This document shows positions 33,259 through 41,154 of a stretch of 56,796 nt of DNA, piece after piece. The translations under genes were made by a program, and so were the position numbers. The stretch is taken from positions 1 to 56,796 of the forward strand of contig CAYMMM010000003.1 in the NCBI GenBank assembly GCA_964391595.1, read 5' to 3'. Source of the stretch: JADZGC01 sp964391595 (GTDB lineage: Bacteria; Patescibacteriota; Saccharimonadia; CAILAD01; GCA-016700035). Under the pieces are notes generated by a model, which saw only the letters and a program-made list of their open reading frames with translations, was not told where the DNA came from and ran no database searches. How positions within the stretch are numbered: position 1 is the stretch's first letter; each line of letters opens with the position of its first letter.

Positions 33259-34107
33259 CTAGAGCATCCCCGCTGCAGTTACAATCTGGCGCGTAGATTC
33301 GTCGCGCTCGCGTCGTCGGAGCGAAAAGAGCCGCTGGTTCGTTTTTTGGGTGAGTTTCTCGGCTCGACTGTGGGCGAGCGACATGTTGGTGAAGCGGCCA
33401 GCTTGTTGGGCGAGTTGCGACTCAAGCACAAGCTGCGTAATCGAAGTATTAAGCATAATTTGACTCAAATAATCAATAACGTGCTGGGCATTTGGCTCCA
33501 GGATGTAGTTGTCGGCAGTTATGATTTCGGTGGCTCCTTGCTCGACTTGGAGTCGCTCTTCTTCGGTGAGTTGTTGCGCCTCGAGCAGCAGAGTGAGTTT
33601 CGCGGGGCGCTGCAGAGTGAGTGATTGGTATGAGTTGTAATATGCCGTGGTGGTTTCATACTGACGCACGATCTCGAGAATTGGTTCTACCATGAAGTCT
33701 TCGCCAATGTCGGGCATCTCGAAGGCTCGCAGGGGTGCGAGATCGTAGTTTTTGAGCAAGTAATTTCCATGCGATCCAAGCACAATGATATCACTTGCTC
33801 CTGGACTATGTTCGGATTGGAGGATGCGTAGGATCTGCTCATCACTCGGTCCGGCCAGACCTGCAGGGGAGGAAATATAGAGGTGCAGATGTCGATTGAT
33901 CTTACCAAGCTCATTGTTTGAGTGATGTCGTACACGCAGGTCTTGGTAGATACCCCAAAGCTCATTGAAGAATAGTTTTGATGCGAGCACCTCGGCACGG
34001 ACTGCACGAATCTTGATGCTCGCTGTGTTTTGAAATACATCCGTCAGCTCTCGAATCGCCGAAACAGCCTGAAGTTCACGCTGGAGTTTTTTGGTCAGTA
34101 CACTCAT
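33259..34107 (-). CDS. atpG: F1 ATP synthase gamma subunit, divergent
   Basis: 282 residues. Recognised from position and from the two long terminal helices that form the rotor shaft: N-terminal LTKKLQRELQAVSAIRELTDVFQNTASIK, and C-terminal FTNMSLAHSRAEKLTQKTNQ with RDESTRQIVTAAGML in place of the usual ITQEIxEIVxGAxAL. The middle alpha/beta domain keeps DIIVLGSHGNYLL but is otherwise poorly conserved. The terminal residues that contact the alpha/beta hexamer have drifted. It overlaps atpA by 4 bp. The divergence is greater than in alpha and beta. Confidence 0.88.
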   Translation of the reverse strand: MSVLTKKLQRELQAVSAIRELTDVFQNTASIKIRAVRAEVLASKLFFNELWGIYQDLRVRHHSNNELGKINRHLHLYISSPAGLAGPSDEQILRILQSEHSPGASDIIVLGSHGNYLLKNYDLAPLRAFEMPDIGEDFMVEPILEIVRQYETTTAYYNSYQSLTLQRPAKLTLLLEAQQLTEEERLQVEQGATEIITADNYILEPNAQHVIDYLSQIMLNTSITQLVLESQLAQQAGRFTNMSLAHSRAEKLTQKTNQRLFSLRRRERDESTRQIVTAAGML

Positions 34108-35522
34108 GATACTGGTACCTTTCCGGCCAATTGCTTGAGAATAGTGCCGGCGACTGTCTGAAATGACATCTCTGGCTTGAAGCGAGGTGCTGCGGCGCGT
34201 ACTGCATCTTTTACGCGAGACATATCGATAGCTTGGTCTTCTGCCATAAAGACAATAGTGAGGAGTATTTGCTGCTCGATCAGACTATATGATTCATCGG
34301 GTCCTTGATTGAATGCAAGCTTAAGACGCTGACCTAGTCGCAGCGCATCACGATATTGATCGGGGAGATCCTGGCCGAAGCTCGCAAACTGGCTGCTTTG
34401 CCGATACGCCGCCAAAGCCCGAAATGTATTTTGCGCAAGATTCTTGTGGCTTACTGACTGAGCTCGCCCACCAATACGAGACACAGAAAGCCCAGTGTTA
34501 ATCGGTGGAATGGTGCCGCGCTGTAACTCCTCGGTGTCAAATACGAGCTGCCCGTCCGTTATTGAGATAATATTCGTCGAGAGGTAACCAGTGATGTCAT
34601 TGTTGACCGTAGTCATGAGCGGTAAGGCAGTCAGTGTCGCGAGGTTATGGCTCAGTCTTCCCGCTCTCTCGAGTAGGGAAGAGTGCGCAAAGAACATGTC
34701 CCCTGGATAGGATTCTCGCCCTGGGGGTGTATTGGCAAGTAAGGCGATCTCGCGGTGCACCTTGGCGTGACTGAGCAAATCGTCATAAATAATGATGGTA
34801 TCCTTGCCATTCTGCCAGAAGAACTCGGCGATAGCGCAGCCAGAATATGGCGCGAGGTCTGTGAGTGGGAGCGAGGCGAAACTATCGGCAACGACCAACA
34901 CCATATGCTTGAGGGTGTCTGATTGTTTGAGTCTATGGATGATTGTGGCGATTTCTGTTTTTCGCTTTGCGATGAGTACCATGACAATTATCTTCTGTTT
35001 CTTTGCTTGATGCATTGCGGCTTGCAAAGCAAAGCTTGTCTTGCCTGACTTCGTGTCACCCATGATTGCGATGCGCTGTCCATTGACGATCGGGAAGAGG
35101 GTGTCGACTACTGCAACACCGGTCTCACACTGTTCATCGAGCTGATAGCGCTGGGCAAATCCTGGGGCTGGTGCGAAGACAGGCTGCTGTATCCGGGACA
35201 GAATCGCAGGGCCATCATCAAGTGGTCGAAGGAGGGGATCGACTACTCTTCCGAGTAGTGCCTCACTCGGATGGATGGCAAATGATTGCTTAGCGATAAC
35301 TGCAGCGGTACCAAGAGGCACTGCCTCGCTGGTCAGCACATTGACGCGGACGATATCGTCTTCAATCCGAGTTATGAGGCCGAGGGCACCGTTGGCGAAA
35401 ACGACTTCACTCCCCAGGGCTGCTCCAAACAGGCCAAGTACTTCTACGAGGAAGCGGTTACTTTGCACGACTTCACCATTCGGATTGCCTGCTTTGATGA
35501 GGCGTTGATAGACCTGGCTCAT
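34104..35522 (-). CDS. atpA: F1 ATP synthase alpha subunit
   Basis: 472 residues, slightly short (usual about 500). Walker A is GDTKSGKTSF, the regulatory nucleotide-site region includes YSGCAIAEFFWQNGKDTIIIYDDLL, and the arginine finger is in INTGLSVSRIGGRAQ. N-terminal beta-barrel and nucleotide-binding domains are both present. The first approximately 25 residues that usually bind delta are shortened. It overlaps atpH and atpG by 4 bp each. It should form the alpha3beta3 hexamer with the atpD product. Confidence 0.95.
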   Translation of the reverse strand: MSQVYQRLIKAGNPNGEVVQSNRFLVEVLGLFGAALGSEVVFANGALGLITRIEDDIVRVNVLTSEAVPLGTAAVIAKQSFAIHPSEALLGRVVDPLLRPLDDGPAILSRIQQPVFAPAPGFAQRYQLDEQCETGVAVVDTLFPIVNGQRIAIMGDTKSGKTSFALQAAMHQAKKQKIIVMVLIAKRKTEIATIIHRLKQSDTLKHMVLVVADSFASLPLTDLAPYSGCAIAEFFWQNGKDTIIIYDDLLSHAKVHREIALLANTPPGRESYPGDMFFAHSSLLERAGRLSHNLATLTALPLMTTVNNDITGYLSTNIISITDGQLVFDTEELQRGTIPPINTGLSVSRIGGRAQSVSHKNLAQNTFRALAAYRQSSQFASFGQDLPDQYRDALRLGQRLKLAFNQGPDESYSLIEQQILLTIVFMAEDQAIDMSRVKDAVRAAAPRFKPEMSFQTVAGTILKQLAGKVPVS

Positions 35523-35971
35523 ACAGCGTGTACCATTTCTCGTAAATAAGCGCGACCTTGTTCTTGTGTGCCTAAGACCGACCAGTCATACACGGCATTA
35601 GGGGTTTGCACGACTACCCCAGCAATGAGGCTAGGGTCGGTGCGAAATGAGACCAGGACTGGCGCGGCGGTATTTTGTGCAAGTTGCATAAACCATGTCT
35701 GTATTGCATGTTTGTGATCACCGCCCAGTGCTACTGCACTGCGGATGAGGATTTGCTTGGCAGCAGCGATGTATTGGCCAAGCGCATGCGTAAGTTCCTG
35801 CGCAGTAGCCTTGGGGAGTTTGGTGAGTTCATTTGACTGCATCAGCGCCAGGAGCTCTGGAGAAGGACGTTTACGGGATTGCGTGAGGCGTGAATACGTT
35901 GAGACCTCGGCGATGACAGCGCGGAGCTGTTCCAGAGTCAGTGATGGATCGACGACGAGACGTTGCTTCAT
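35519..35971 (-). CDS. atpH: F1 ATP synthase delta subunit, reduced
   Basis: 150 residues (usual about 175-180). The C-terminal signature is clear: VSFRTDPSLIAGVVVQTPNAVYDWSV matches the delta family DPSLIGGVVV...D.SV strand-turn. The N-terminal helical bundle that normally binds alpha is shortened (KRPSPELLALMQSNELTKLP). It overlaps atpA and atpF by 4 bp. Position between b and alpha is the standard order and supports the call. Confidence 0.88.
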   Translation of the reverse strand: MKQRLVVDPSLTLEQLRAVIAEVSTYSRLTQSRKRPSPELLALMQSNELTKLPKATAQELTHALGQYIAAAKQILIRSAVALGGDHKHAIQTWFMQLAQNTAAPVLVSFRTDPSLIAGVVVQTPNAVYDWSVLGTQEQGRAYLREMVHAV

Positions 35972-36582
35972 GCGGCGAGGTCCTTTTTGATTGCGACCTT
36001 ATTTGCTTCGAGTCGTTCAAGGATAAATTCCTGTTGGTCACCAAATTCTACTCCCTGTACGCTGGCATTCAAGTAGTTCGCTAGCAAGCTTGCCGCATGT
36101 TCGTCGACAAGTTGTTGGACCCGCTGCATGACATTCTGCTGGTATGTTTGCATGTACTGGAGCTGTTGTTCAGATAGAGAATCGAGTGCTTGTTGTAATT
36201 TCTTAGAGTGGTCGAGGAGCAGTGCGGTTTGGTCTTTGCTGATAGTCTCGAGGGCAGTGACTTGTGCTGTGGTGGCTTGTTCAATCGCCGCGGAGCTCTT
36301 CTGAAGGGAGGCGCGTATGGTTTGATTGCTTTCTTTGTCAATCTCATCGACGAGCGAACGCATTTCCTTCGCAAACGGCGTCAGTGCATTGGCGACATGT
36401 TTGGCGACATCTTTCTCGAGGGTAGTGTGAAGTTTGGCCACATATTCCGGATTGAGGACAGCTTGCTTCAGCTCTTTTCGATAGCTCTTTTGAATCCAGA
36501 CGCGCTCACGATAGAGAATTACCAGCGCGATCAAAGAAACACTCATGCTGATAATAATGGCCACCCAGCGAAGCTCGATCAT
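35968..36582 (-). CDS. atpF: ATP synthase b-like stator subunit
   Basis: 204 residues: one N-terminal membrane helix (about 5-24), then an almost continuous helix and coiled-coil rich in Gln, Glu, Lys and Ala (about 30-185). This is the shape of subunit b, which bridges the membrane to delta/alpha. It is longer than the usual 156-170. Sequence identity to b proteins is low, as is normal for this subunit, so the call rests on topology and on its place before atpH. Only one b gene is present. Confidence 0.82.
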   Translation of the reverse strand: MIELRWVAIIISMSVSLIALVILYRERVWIQKSYRKELKQAVLNPEYVAKLHTTLEKDVAKHVANALTPFAKEMRSLVDEIDKESNQTIRASLQKSSAAIEQATTAQVTALETISKDQTALLLDHSKKLQQALDSLSEQQLQYMQTYQQNVMQRVQQLVDEHAASLLANYLNASVQGVEFGDQQEFILERLEANKVAIKKDLAA

Positions 36583-36590
36583 ACTGTTAG

Positions 36591-37430
36591 CTACCCTCCA
36601 AGAATTAAGAATACTGCACTGCCGGCGCCAATGACGACTATTATGGCGAGACCAATCATGATGAACAGACTACGACGAATGATGCCTTTAGATAGTGGGT
36701 TGCGGCCGATGGAGTAGATACTCGATGAGATCGAGCTATACAATATAATACCCGATGCGAGCAGCGCCAAGACGACCACACCAATCGCCAGTAGTGCCTG
36801 GGTGTTGCTGACTGGCTTGCCGACGATATTCGCCAGAAAGCCACGCAGCCCATTCATAACCGGGCTGTTTTGCTCATTTGGTGGGTACCAATCTTGGACT
36901 TTTATGTCTGCATCAATCCGTCCGACTTGCACTGTCTGCTTGCCGCCTTTGCTATCAGAAATCTCCACTTTTTGCTTAGATGAATCATCCTGCGAAGTAA
37001 AATCTTGCTGTGCGATGCCAACCACCTTACCAGCAGTACTGGCGCGCATAGCTACACCACTGATAGGTGAAATCGTGAGGCTGTCGCCGGTGTGGATTTC
37101 TCCATTCGCAGTCGATACGAGAAGGCTGGCTGTACCTTCAGTAACTACTTGTACCTTGTTCTCATTATCGCCATATGCGATGAGTGATTTTGAGGGGCTT
37201 ATAGAAATACCAAGCAACGCATCGCGACGGTCGACTGAGGCCGTTGCGATAGTCGCAGCCTCGCCAGCAATGAGGCTGACGAGTGACCCGTCGGCGATCG
37301 TTTCTTTTGCGCTGTACCCTTGAGAGATAGGTGCAGCAGCAGCCTGCGCAGGAGCTATGCCTAGACAGCAAAACAAACTCATCGCAATGAGCGAAAGTAC
37401 TCGGATACCACCCTTTTGAGAAAGAATCAT
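36591..37430 (-). CDS. secreted-domain protein with C-terminal c-subunit-like hairpin lacking the ion-binding acid
   Basis: 279 residues, in the place where atpE normally lies. Parts: signal peptide or N-terminal anchor (about 10-33, ending PAQAAAA), then an exported beta-rich domain (about 35-205) with the GDSLTISPISGVAMRASTAG pattern seen in spike and peptidase-G2-like folds. Residues 209-279 form a two-helix hairpin: helix 1 about 211-233, a basic loop SIGRNPLSKGIIRR, helix 2 about 255-279. The loop has the RNP/RQP motif of F0 subunit c and the orientation (ends outside, loop inside) is the same. However, where c has Asp or Glu in helix 2, residues 263-265 are Ile-Ile-Val, and neither helix has any acidic residue. 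Whether it forms a ring is inference. It is separated from atpF by 8 bp. Confidence 0.72.
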   Translation of the reverse strand: MILSQKGGIRVLSLIAMSLFCCLGIAPAQAAAAPISQGYSAKETIADGSLVSLIAGEAATIATASVDRRDALLGISISPSKSLIAYGDNENKVQVVTEGTASLLVSTANGEIHTGDSLTISPISGVAMRASTAGKVVGIAQQDFTSQDDSSKQKVEISDSKGGKQTVQVGRIDADIKVQDWYPPNEQNSPVMNGLRGFLANIVGKPVSNTQALLAIGVVVLALLASGIILYSSISSSIYSIGRNPLSKGIIRRSLFIMIGLAIIVVIGAGSAVFLILGG

Positions 37431-37503
37431 TCTAATTTCTGATCACGCTTATGTATAAATAGTACCACAGGGCGACGCTCCCGCGACCAATGTCCACTGA
37501 TTA

Positions 37504-37532
37504 TTGCGACATAGCATAGGATTCGTTACACT
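37504..37532 (+). promoter_or_regulatory. promoter of the 37566-38045 gene
   Basis: TTGCGA (37504-37509), 17 bp, TACACT (37527-37532). It faces away from the F1 cluster, which must have its own promoter in the same intergenic region. Confidence 0.5.
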
Positions 37533-37565
37533 AGTGCTTAATGATTAAGCGAGGGTTGTAAGAAG

Positions 37566-38045
37566 ATGGATCACGTTGGGATGAATCGAGGCGGTGGCGG
37601 CATGCATCGCAGCACGAATGGTATGGCACGCACCTGGCTCATTATCGGGGGCATTGCGATAGTCCTGGTTATTCTCGCTGCAGTAGTGTTCAGATTTGGA
37701 TTTATGAAGGCTGGCCCGAGTGCTGACCGTTATAAAGATGTGAAGCAAAGCCAATACCAAGCAGTATTCCTTACAAATGGCCAAGTATACTTTGGGAAGA
37801 TCTCCGAGATGGATCGTGGCGATGTGAAGCTCACGGATATTTACTACCTACAGGTGCAGCAATCACTGCAGGCAGAGGCAAAACAGTCGACTGATCAACA
37901 GAATCTCTCTCTAGCAAAGCTCGGTGGTGAGCTCCATGGTCCTGAAGATGTGATGTATATCTCGGACAAGCAGGTTTTGTTCTGGGAAAATCTCAAGGAT
38001 GACTCAAAGGTCGTTCAAGCAATCAAGCAAAACAAGTCAAAATAG
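37566..38045 (+). CDS. single-pass membrane protein, patescibacterial family of unknown function
   Basis: 159 residues: Gly/Met/His/Arg-rich N-terminus, one membrane helix (about 22-46), then an exported or cytosolic domain of about 110 residues starting YQAVFLTNGQVYFGKISEM, a block I associate with a small protein common in Patescibacteria. The C-terminus is Lys-rich. No catalytic motif. It is divergent from the F1 cluster and its position there may be incidental. It is not subunit a: only one membrane segment is present and no conserved a-subunit arginine helix. Confidence 0.7.
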   Translation: MDHVGMNRGGGGMHRSTNGMARTWLIIGGIAIVLVILAAVVFRFGFMKAGPSADRYKDVKQSQYQAVFLTNGQVYFGKISEMDRGDVKLTDIYYLQVQQSLQAEAKQSTDQQNLSLAKLGGELHGPEDVMYISDKQVLFWENLKDDSKVVQAIKQNKSK

Positions 38046-38197
38046 TCTTCCGGCATGAATAAATAAGCGCTGACGTTTCGTGGGCGTTATTATCGAAGGC
38101 AAGTCTAACATAAGCGTATTGCGTTGGGCTGAATAATACCTTAGAATGTAACCAATAGGATTTTGGAGGAAGGTGAGTCACTCTTGCGCCTTGAGGT

Positions 38198-41044
38198 ATG
38201 GTAAATAGAAAAAAAATACTTGCCGCAATCATCGGTGCATTTGCTGTAGCTATTATTCTTTTAGCCGTGGCGCGTCCCGCATCAGCAAATCCGGGGCGAA
38301 TCTCACTAAGTCCCGACCCGACCTCCGTAGTTGAGGGCCAAGATATGGTAGTTACCGTCCATCTTGACGAACCGATCATTACAGAAGAGGAAGAAGGATA
38401 TGTCACGATCAATCTGACCTCCAGTGATCCGGGCCTACTGAGCCTATCGGATTCTTCGATCACATTTCCGGCAAGTGAGTGGTCGGGGTCGAAGTCATTT
38501 ACAATATCAGCGCTTCCAGATAGTGTAATCACTGGTCACCAATCGCTTACGGTCTCATTTACGACTGATTCAAATTCGGAATATTACGATGGCTTCTCTG
38601 GAGATATAGATGTCACGTTTATCGATATCGAATTGAGTGGACAATTTGCTGGTGGCACGGGAACTGAAGCGGACCCATATTTGGTGGCGAATTGCGTGCA
38701 GCTCGCGTCAGTAGGAAGCGATCCTTTGCTCGCGGATTCATACTATAAGCTCGCAAACACAATCGATTGCTCAGATACGGTCAATTGGAATGGTGGTCAA
38801 GGCTGGGTGCCACTGGCTAGCTTCACGAATAGGTTTTCAGGCACGCTTGATGGCGATAATAATAGTATCACTGGGCTTTGGTCCTTGCGTGAGCCGGCAC
38901 CGGGTCTAGGCCTTTTCTCCTATACAGAAGATGCTACTTTTAAGAACCTCAATATAAGTGGAACAATCGCTAATTCAACAGAAGATTTAGGGACATGCTC
39001 GGGTGCAATCGCTGGAGCTGTATTTGGCTCAATCACAATCGAAAATGTCAGAAGTACTACCAATATTAGCGGTCTTCAAGACACGATCGGTGGGTTGGTT
39101 GGATGTATTCTAAACGGAGACGGAGCTAGCATTATTACAGGCAGTTCGGTCGATGCTACCTTAAGCTTGGGCGCTATCGGCGGACTCGTCGGGGATGCTG
39201 ATATATCCGGTACATCAAGTCTTACGATCGAGCATTCTACATCGACCGGCACTTTTTCTGGTGGAGATGTAGGTGGTTTGCTTCGCAGGTTTGTATATCG
39301 GGACTGGGATTCGGTTTCGAGCGGCCCCGCCTTGAATATCCTTGACTGTGGGTCAAGCGCCAATATTTCCGTCACAAATGTTGCAGGTGGGCTTGTGGAA
39401 AATATAGTCCTAGATCATCGGTGGGCAACGATACAGGATGCATATTTTACGGGGTCGATTGAGGCTAGTGCGGGGAGTGGTGTAGCGGGTCTTGTGAATA
39501 GAGTAAGTACATTTGACAGCAACCCAGCCGAAACGATTATCCAAAGAAGTTACGCTAGTACGTTAATCACAAGCGCGGCTGGAAATGTAGGTGGGCTTGT
39601 TGGAGTGGTGAGTTCCGACCATGCGGTCTCGGTTGAAGAAAGCTACTTTGGTGGGATTATAGATGCGACAGGTGATTTTGTAGGGGGTCTCATCGCGAGC
39701 TCGGATGGTAGTTCAATGATTGATAACTCGTATGCAGATGCTGAATTATCTGGTGATCAGTACGTTGGTGGCCTCTTAGGAGCCGGGGTTGCGGACATAA
39801 GTAATTCATTTGCTTTCGGGACAATCACAAGCTCTGGAACAGCACTCGGAGGTATAGCTGGATCAATTAGTGGGGGTACTATTGAGGATTCATTCGCTGC
39901 TGTTTCTGTCCCCGCAAATCAGCCTACCACGATAGGCGGGCTGGCAGGTGCAATTAGCGATATGACAATTGAGAATGCCTATGTTGATGCGGGGAGAACA
40001 GAGCAAGCTTGCTACTTTACAAGTGGGCCAGGCGACTCAAGCAGTGTCGATTGTAATACAGTAAACGATGATGGCTCAGATCCAAATTATTACTTTGATA
40101 CTGCTGTTAGCGCCCCCCTAGATCAGTGGGATTTTGACGCGGTGTGGAGTAGTAATGCATATTTCTATCCTTGCTTACAATGGCAAGATTTCTGCCAGAC
40201 TTTTGAGCCGCAAATGCTGTGCGAGATGGCGACCGCGACCGCGACGACAGCGCATGCTGCATGTGACATTCAAGTTCGATCTGGGTATGAGTATGGTGAA
40301 ACGACCTGGGAGGCGCGTTATAAGAAATCAGGTGATCTAGACTACAAGGTATATGCTCTCTCTGATAATACACTTGCCGAAATGAGCCTGACTGGCCTAG
40401 AGCCCGTATCAGATTATTATCTTGAATTCCGATTTACTAATAATTGGGGCGTAGGTGAGTGGGGGCGTGTCGAGGTGCGCACACTAGAGGGTCAAGCAGA
40501 AGGAAGCGCGGCAACTGGGTCTGCACGATCTGTTGTGTTTATTCAGCAATCTTCCGGGCCTTACTCCAATCGTCAGATTAATCTCGCTGACTTTTTAGAG
40601 TTCCTTTCTAATGGCAAGCAGGTTACTGGCTTACGAGAGGGTGACGTACTAACCTTCCAGGTAGATAATGAGTGGCATACCATAACGATTCAACAAATCC
40701 TGGACGATACCGTTATAGTGCTCATTCAGTCAGAGCCGCAGACGGCAAATCTGATGCCCGGCAGATCTACGACATTCGATGTAAACGGCGACAATACAAA
40801 TGATATCGAACTGACACTTGACGAGATAGCCGATAAAACGGCTTCTATAACCTTCAAGCAATTACGCAAGCCTCTCGCTACTACAGCATCATCAAGCTCG
40901 ATCACTGAAGAAGAAGTGCAGAGTCGCACGGAGCGCTATGGTTGGGTAGTGTGGCTGGTGGTTGGTGTAGCGGCTGCATTGCTAAGTACTATATATCTGA
41001 AGAATAGACATTTGGTGCATACGAAACAAGAATCGAAGGAGTAA
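38198..41044 (+). CDS. GLUG-repeat adhesin with Calx-like/FN3 domains and C-terminal membrane anchor
   Basis: 948 residues. Signal peptide (about 5-31, ending PASANP), a Calx-beta-like domain (about 35-145, VVEGQDMVVTVHLDEP), and then a long region of GLUG repeats with many VGGLVG/GGLxG cores (about 150-650). A fibronectin-III-like domain follows (about 695-770). A Ser-rich linker ends in a C-terminal membrane helix (WVVWLVVGVAAALLSTIYL) with a basic tail (KNRHLVHTKQ). The GLUG region should form a beta-helix. No P-x-T-G motif precedes the helix, so this member seems anchored by the helix alone. It is first of three GLUG genes in a row. The likely role is host or surface attachment. Confidence 0.85.
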   Translation: MVNRKKILAAIIGAFAVAIILLAVARPASANPGRISLSPDPTSVVEGQDMVVTVHLDEPIITEEEEGYVTINLTSSDPGLLSLSDSSITFPASEWSGSKSFTISALPDSVITGHQSLTVSFTTDSNSEYYDGFSGDIDVTFIDIELSGQFAGGTGTEADPYLVANCVQLASVGSDPLLADSYYKLANTIDCSDTVNWNGGQGWVPLASFTNRFSGTLDGDNNSITGLWSLREPAPGLGLFSYTEDATFKNLNISGTIANSTEDLGTCSGAIAGAVFGSITIENVRSTTNISGLQDTIGGLVGCILNGDGASIITGSSVDATLSLGAIGGLVGDADISGTSSLTIEHSTSTGTFSGGDVGGLLRRFVYRDWDSVSSGPALNILDCGSSANISVTNVAGGLVENIVLDHRWATIQDAYFTGSIEASAGSGVAGLVNRVSTFDSNPAETIIQRSYASTLITSAAGNVGGLVGVVSSDHAVSVEESYFGGIIDATGDFVGGLIASSDGSSMIDNSYADAELSGDQYVGGLLGAGVADISNSFAFGTITSSGTALGGIAGSISGGTIEDSFAAVSVPANQPTTIGGLAGAISDMTIENAYVDAGRTEQACYFTSGPGDSSSVDCNTVNDDGSDPNYYFDTAVSAPLDQWDFDAVWSSNAYFYPCLQWQDFCQTFEPQMLCEMATATATTAHAACDIQVRSGYEYGETTWEARYKKSGDLDYKVYALSDNTLAEMSLTGLEPVSDYYLEFRFTNNWGVGEWGRVEVRTLEGQAEGSAATGSARSVVFIQQSSGPYSNRQINLADFLEFLSNGKQVTGLREGDVLTFQVDNEWHTITIQQILDDTVIVLIQSEPQTANLMPGRSTTFDVNGDNTNDIELTLDEIADKTASITFKQLRKPLATTASSSSITEEEVQSRTERYGWVVWLVVGVAAALLSTIYLKNRHLVHTKQESKE

Positions 41045-41154
41045 TGCATTGCTGGTAAGTATAGGCAATACGGTTATGTTTGTGAGATACTGATAATAAG
41101 TATTTTCAAGTCATGGAGGGCTGGGTGTCTGTAAGGATAGCCGGAACAACAAAA

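Noticed and set aside
36591..37430. That the c-like gene is simply frameshifted or truncated atpE
   Set aside because: The frame is open with a signal peptide, an intact exported domain, a continuous hairpin and correct stop 8 bp before atpF; nothing suggests sequence error at the missing carboxylate.
37566..38045. That the single-pass protein beside the F1 cluster is a reduced subunit a
   Set aside because: It has one membrane helix, is on the opposite strand, and lacks the multi-helix layout and conserved arginine helix of subunit a.
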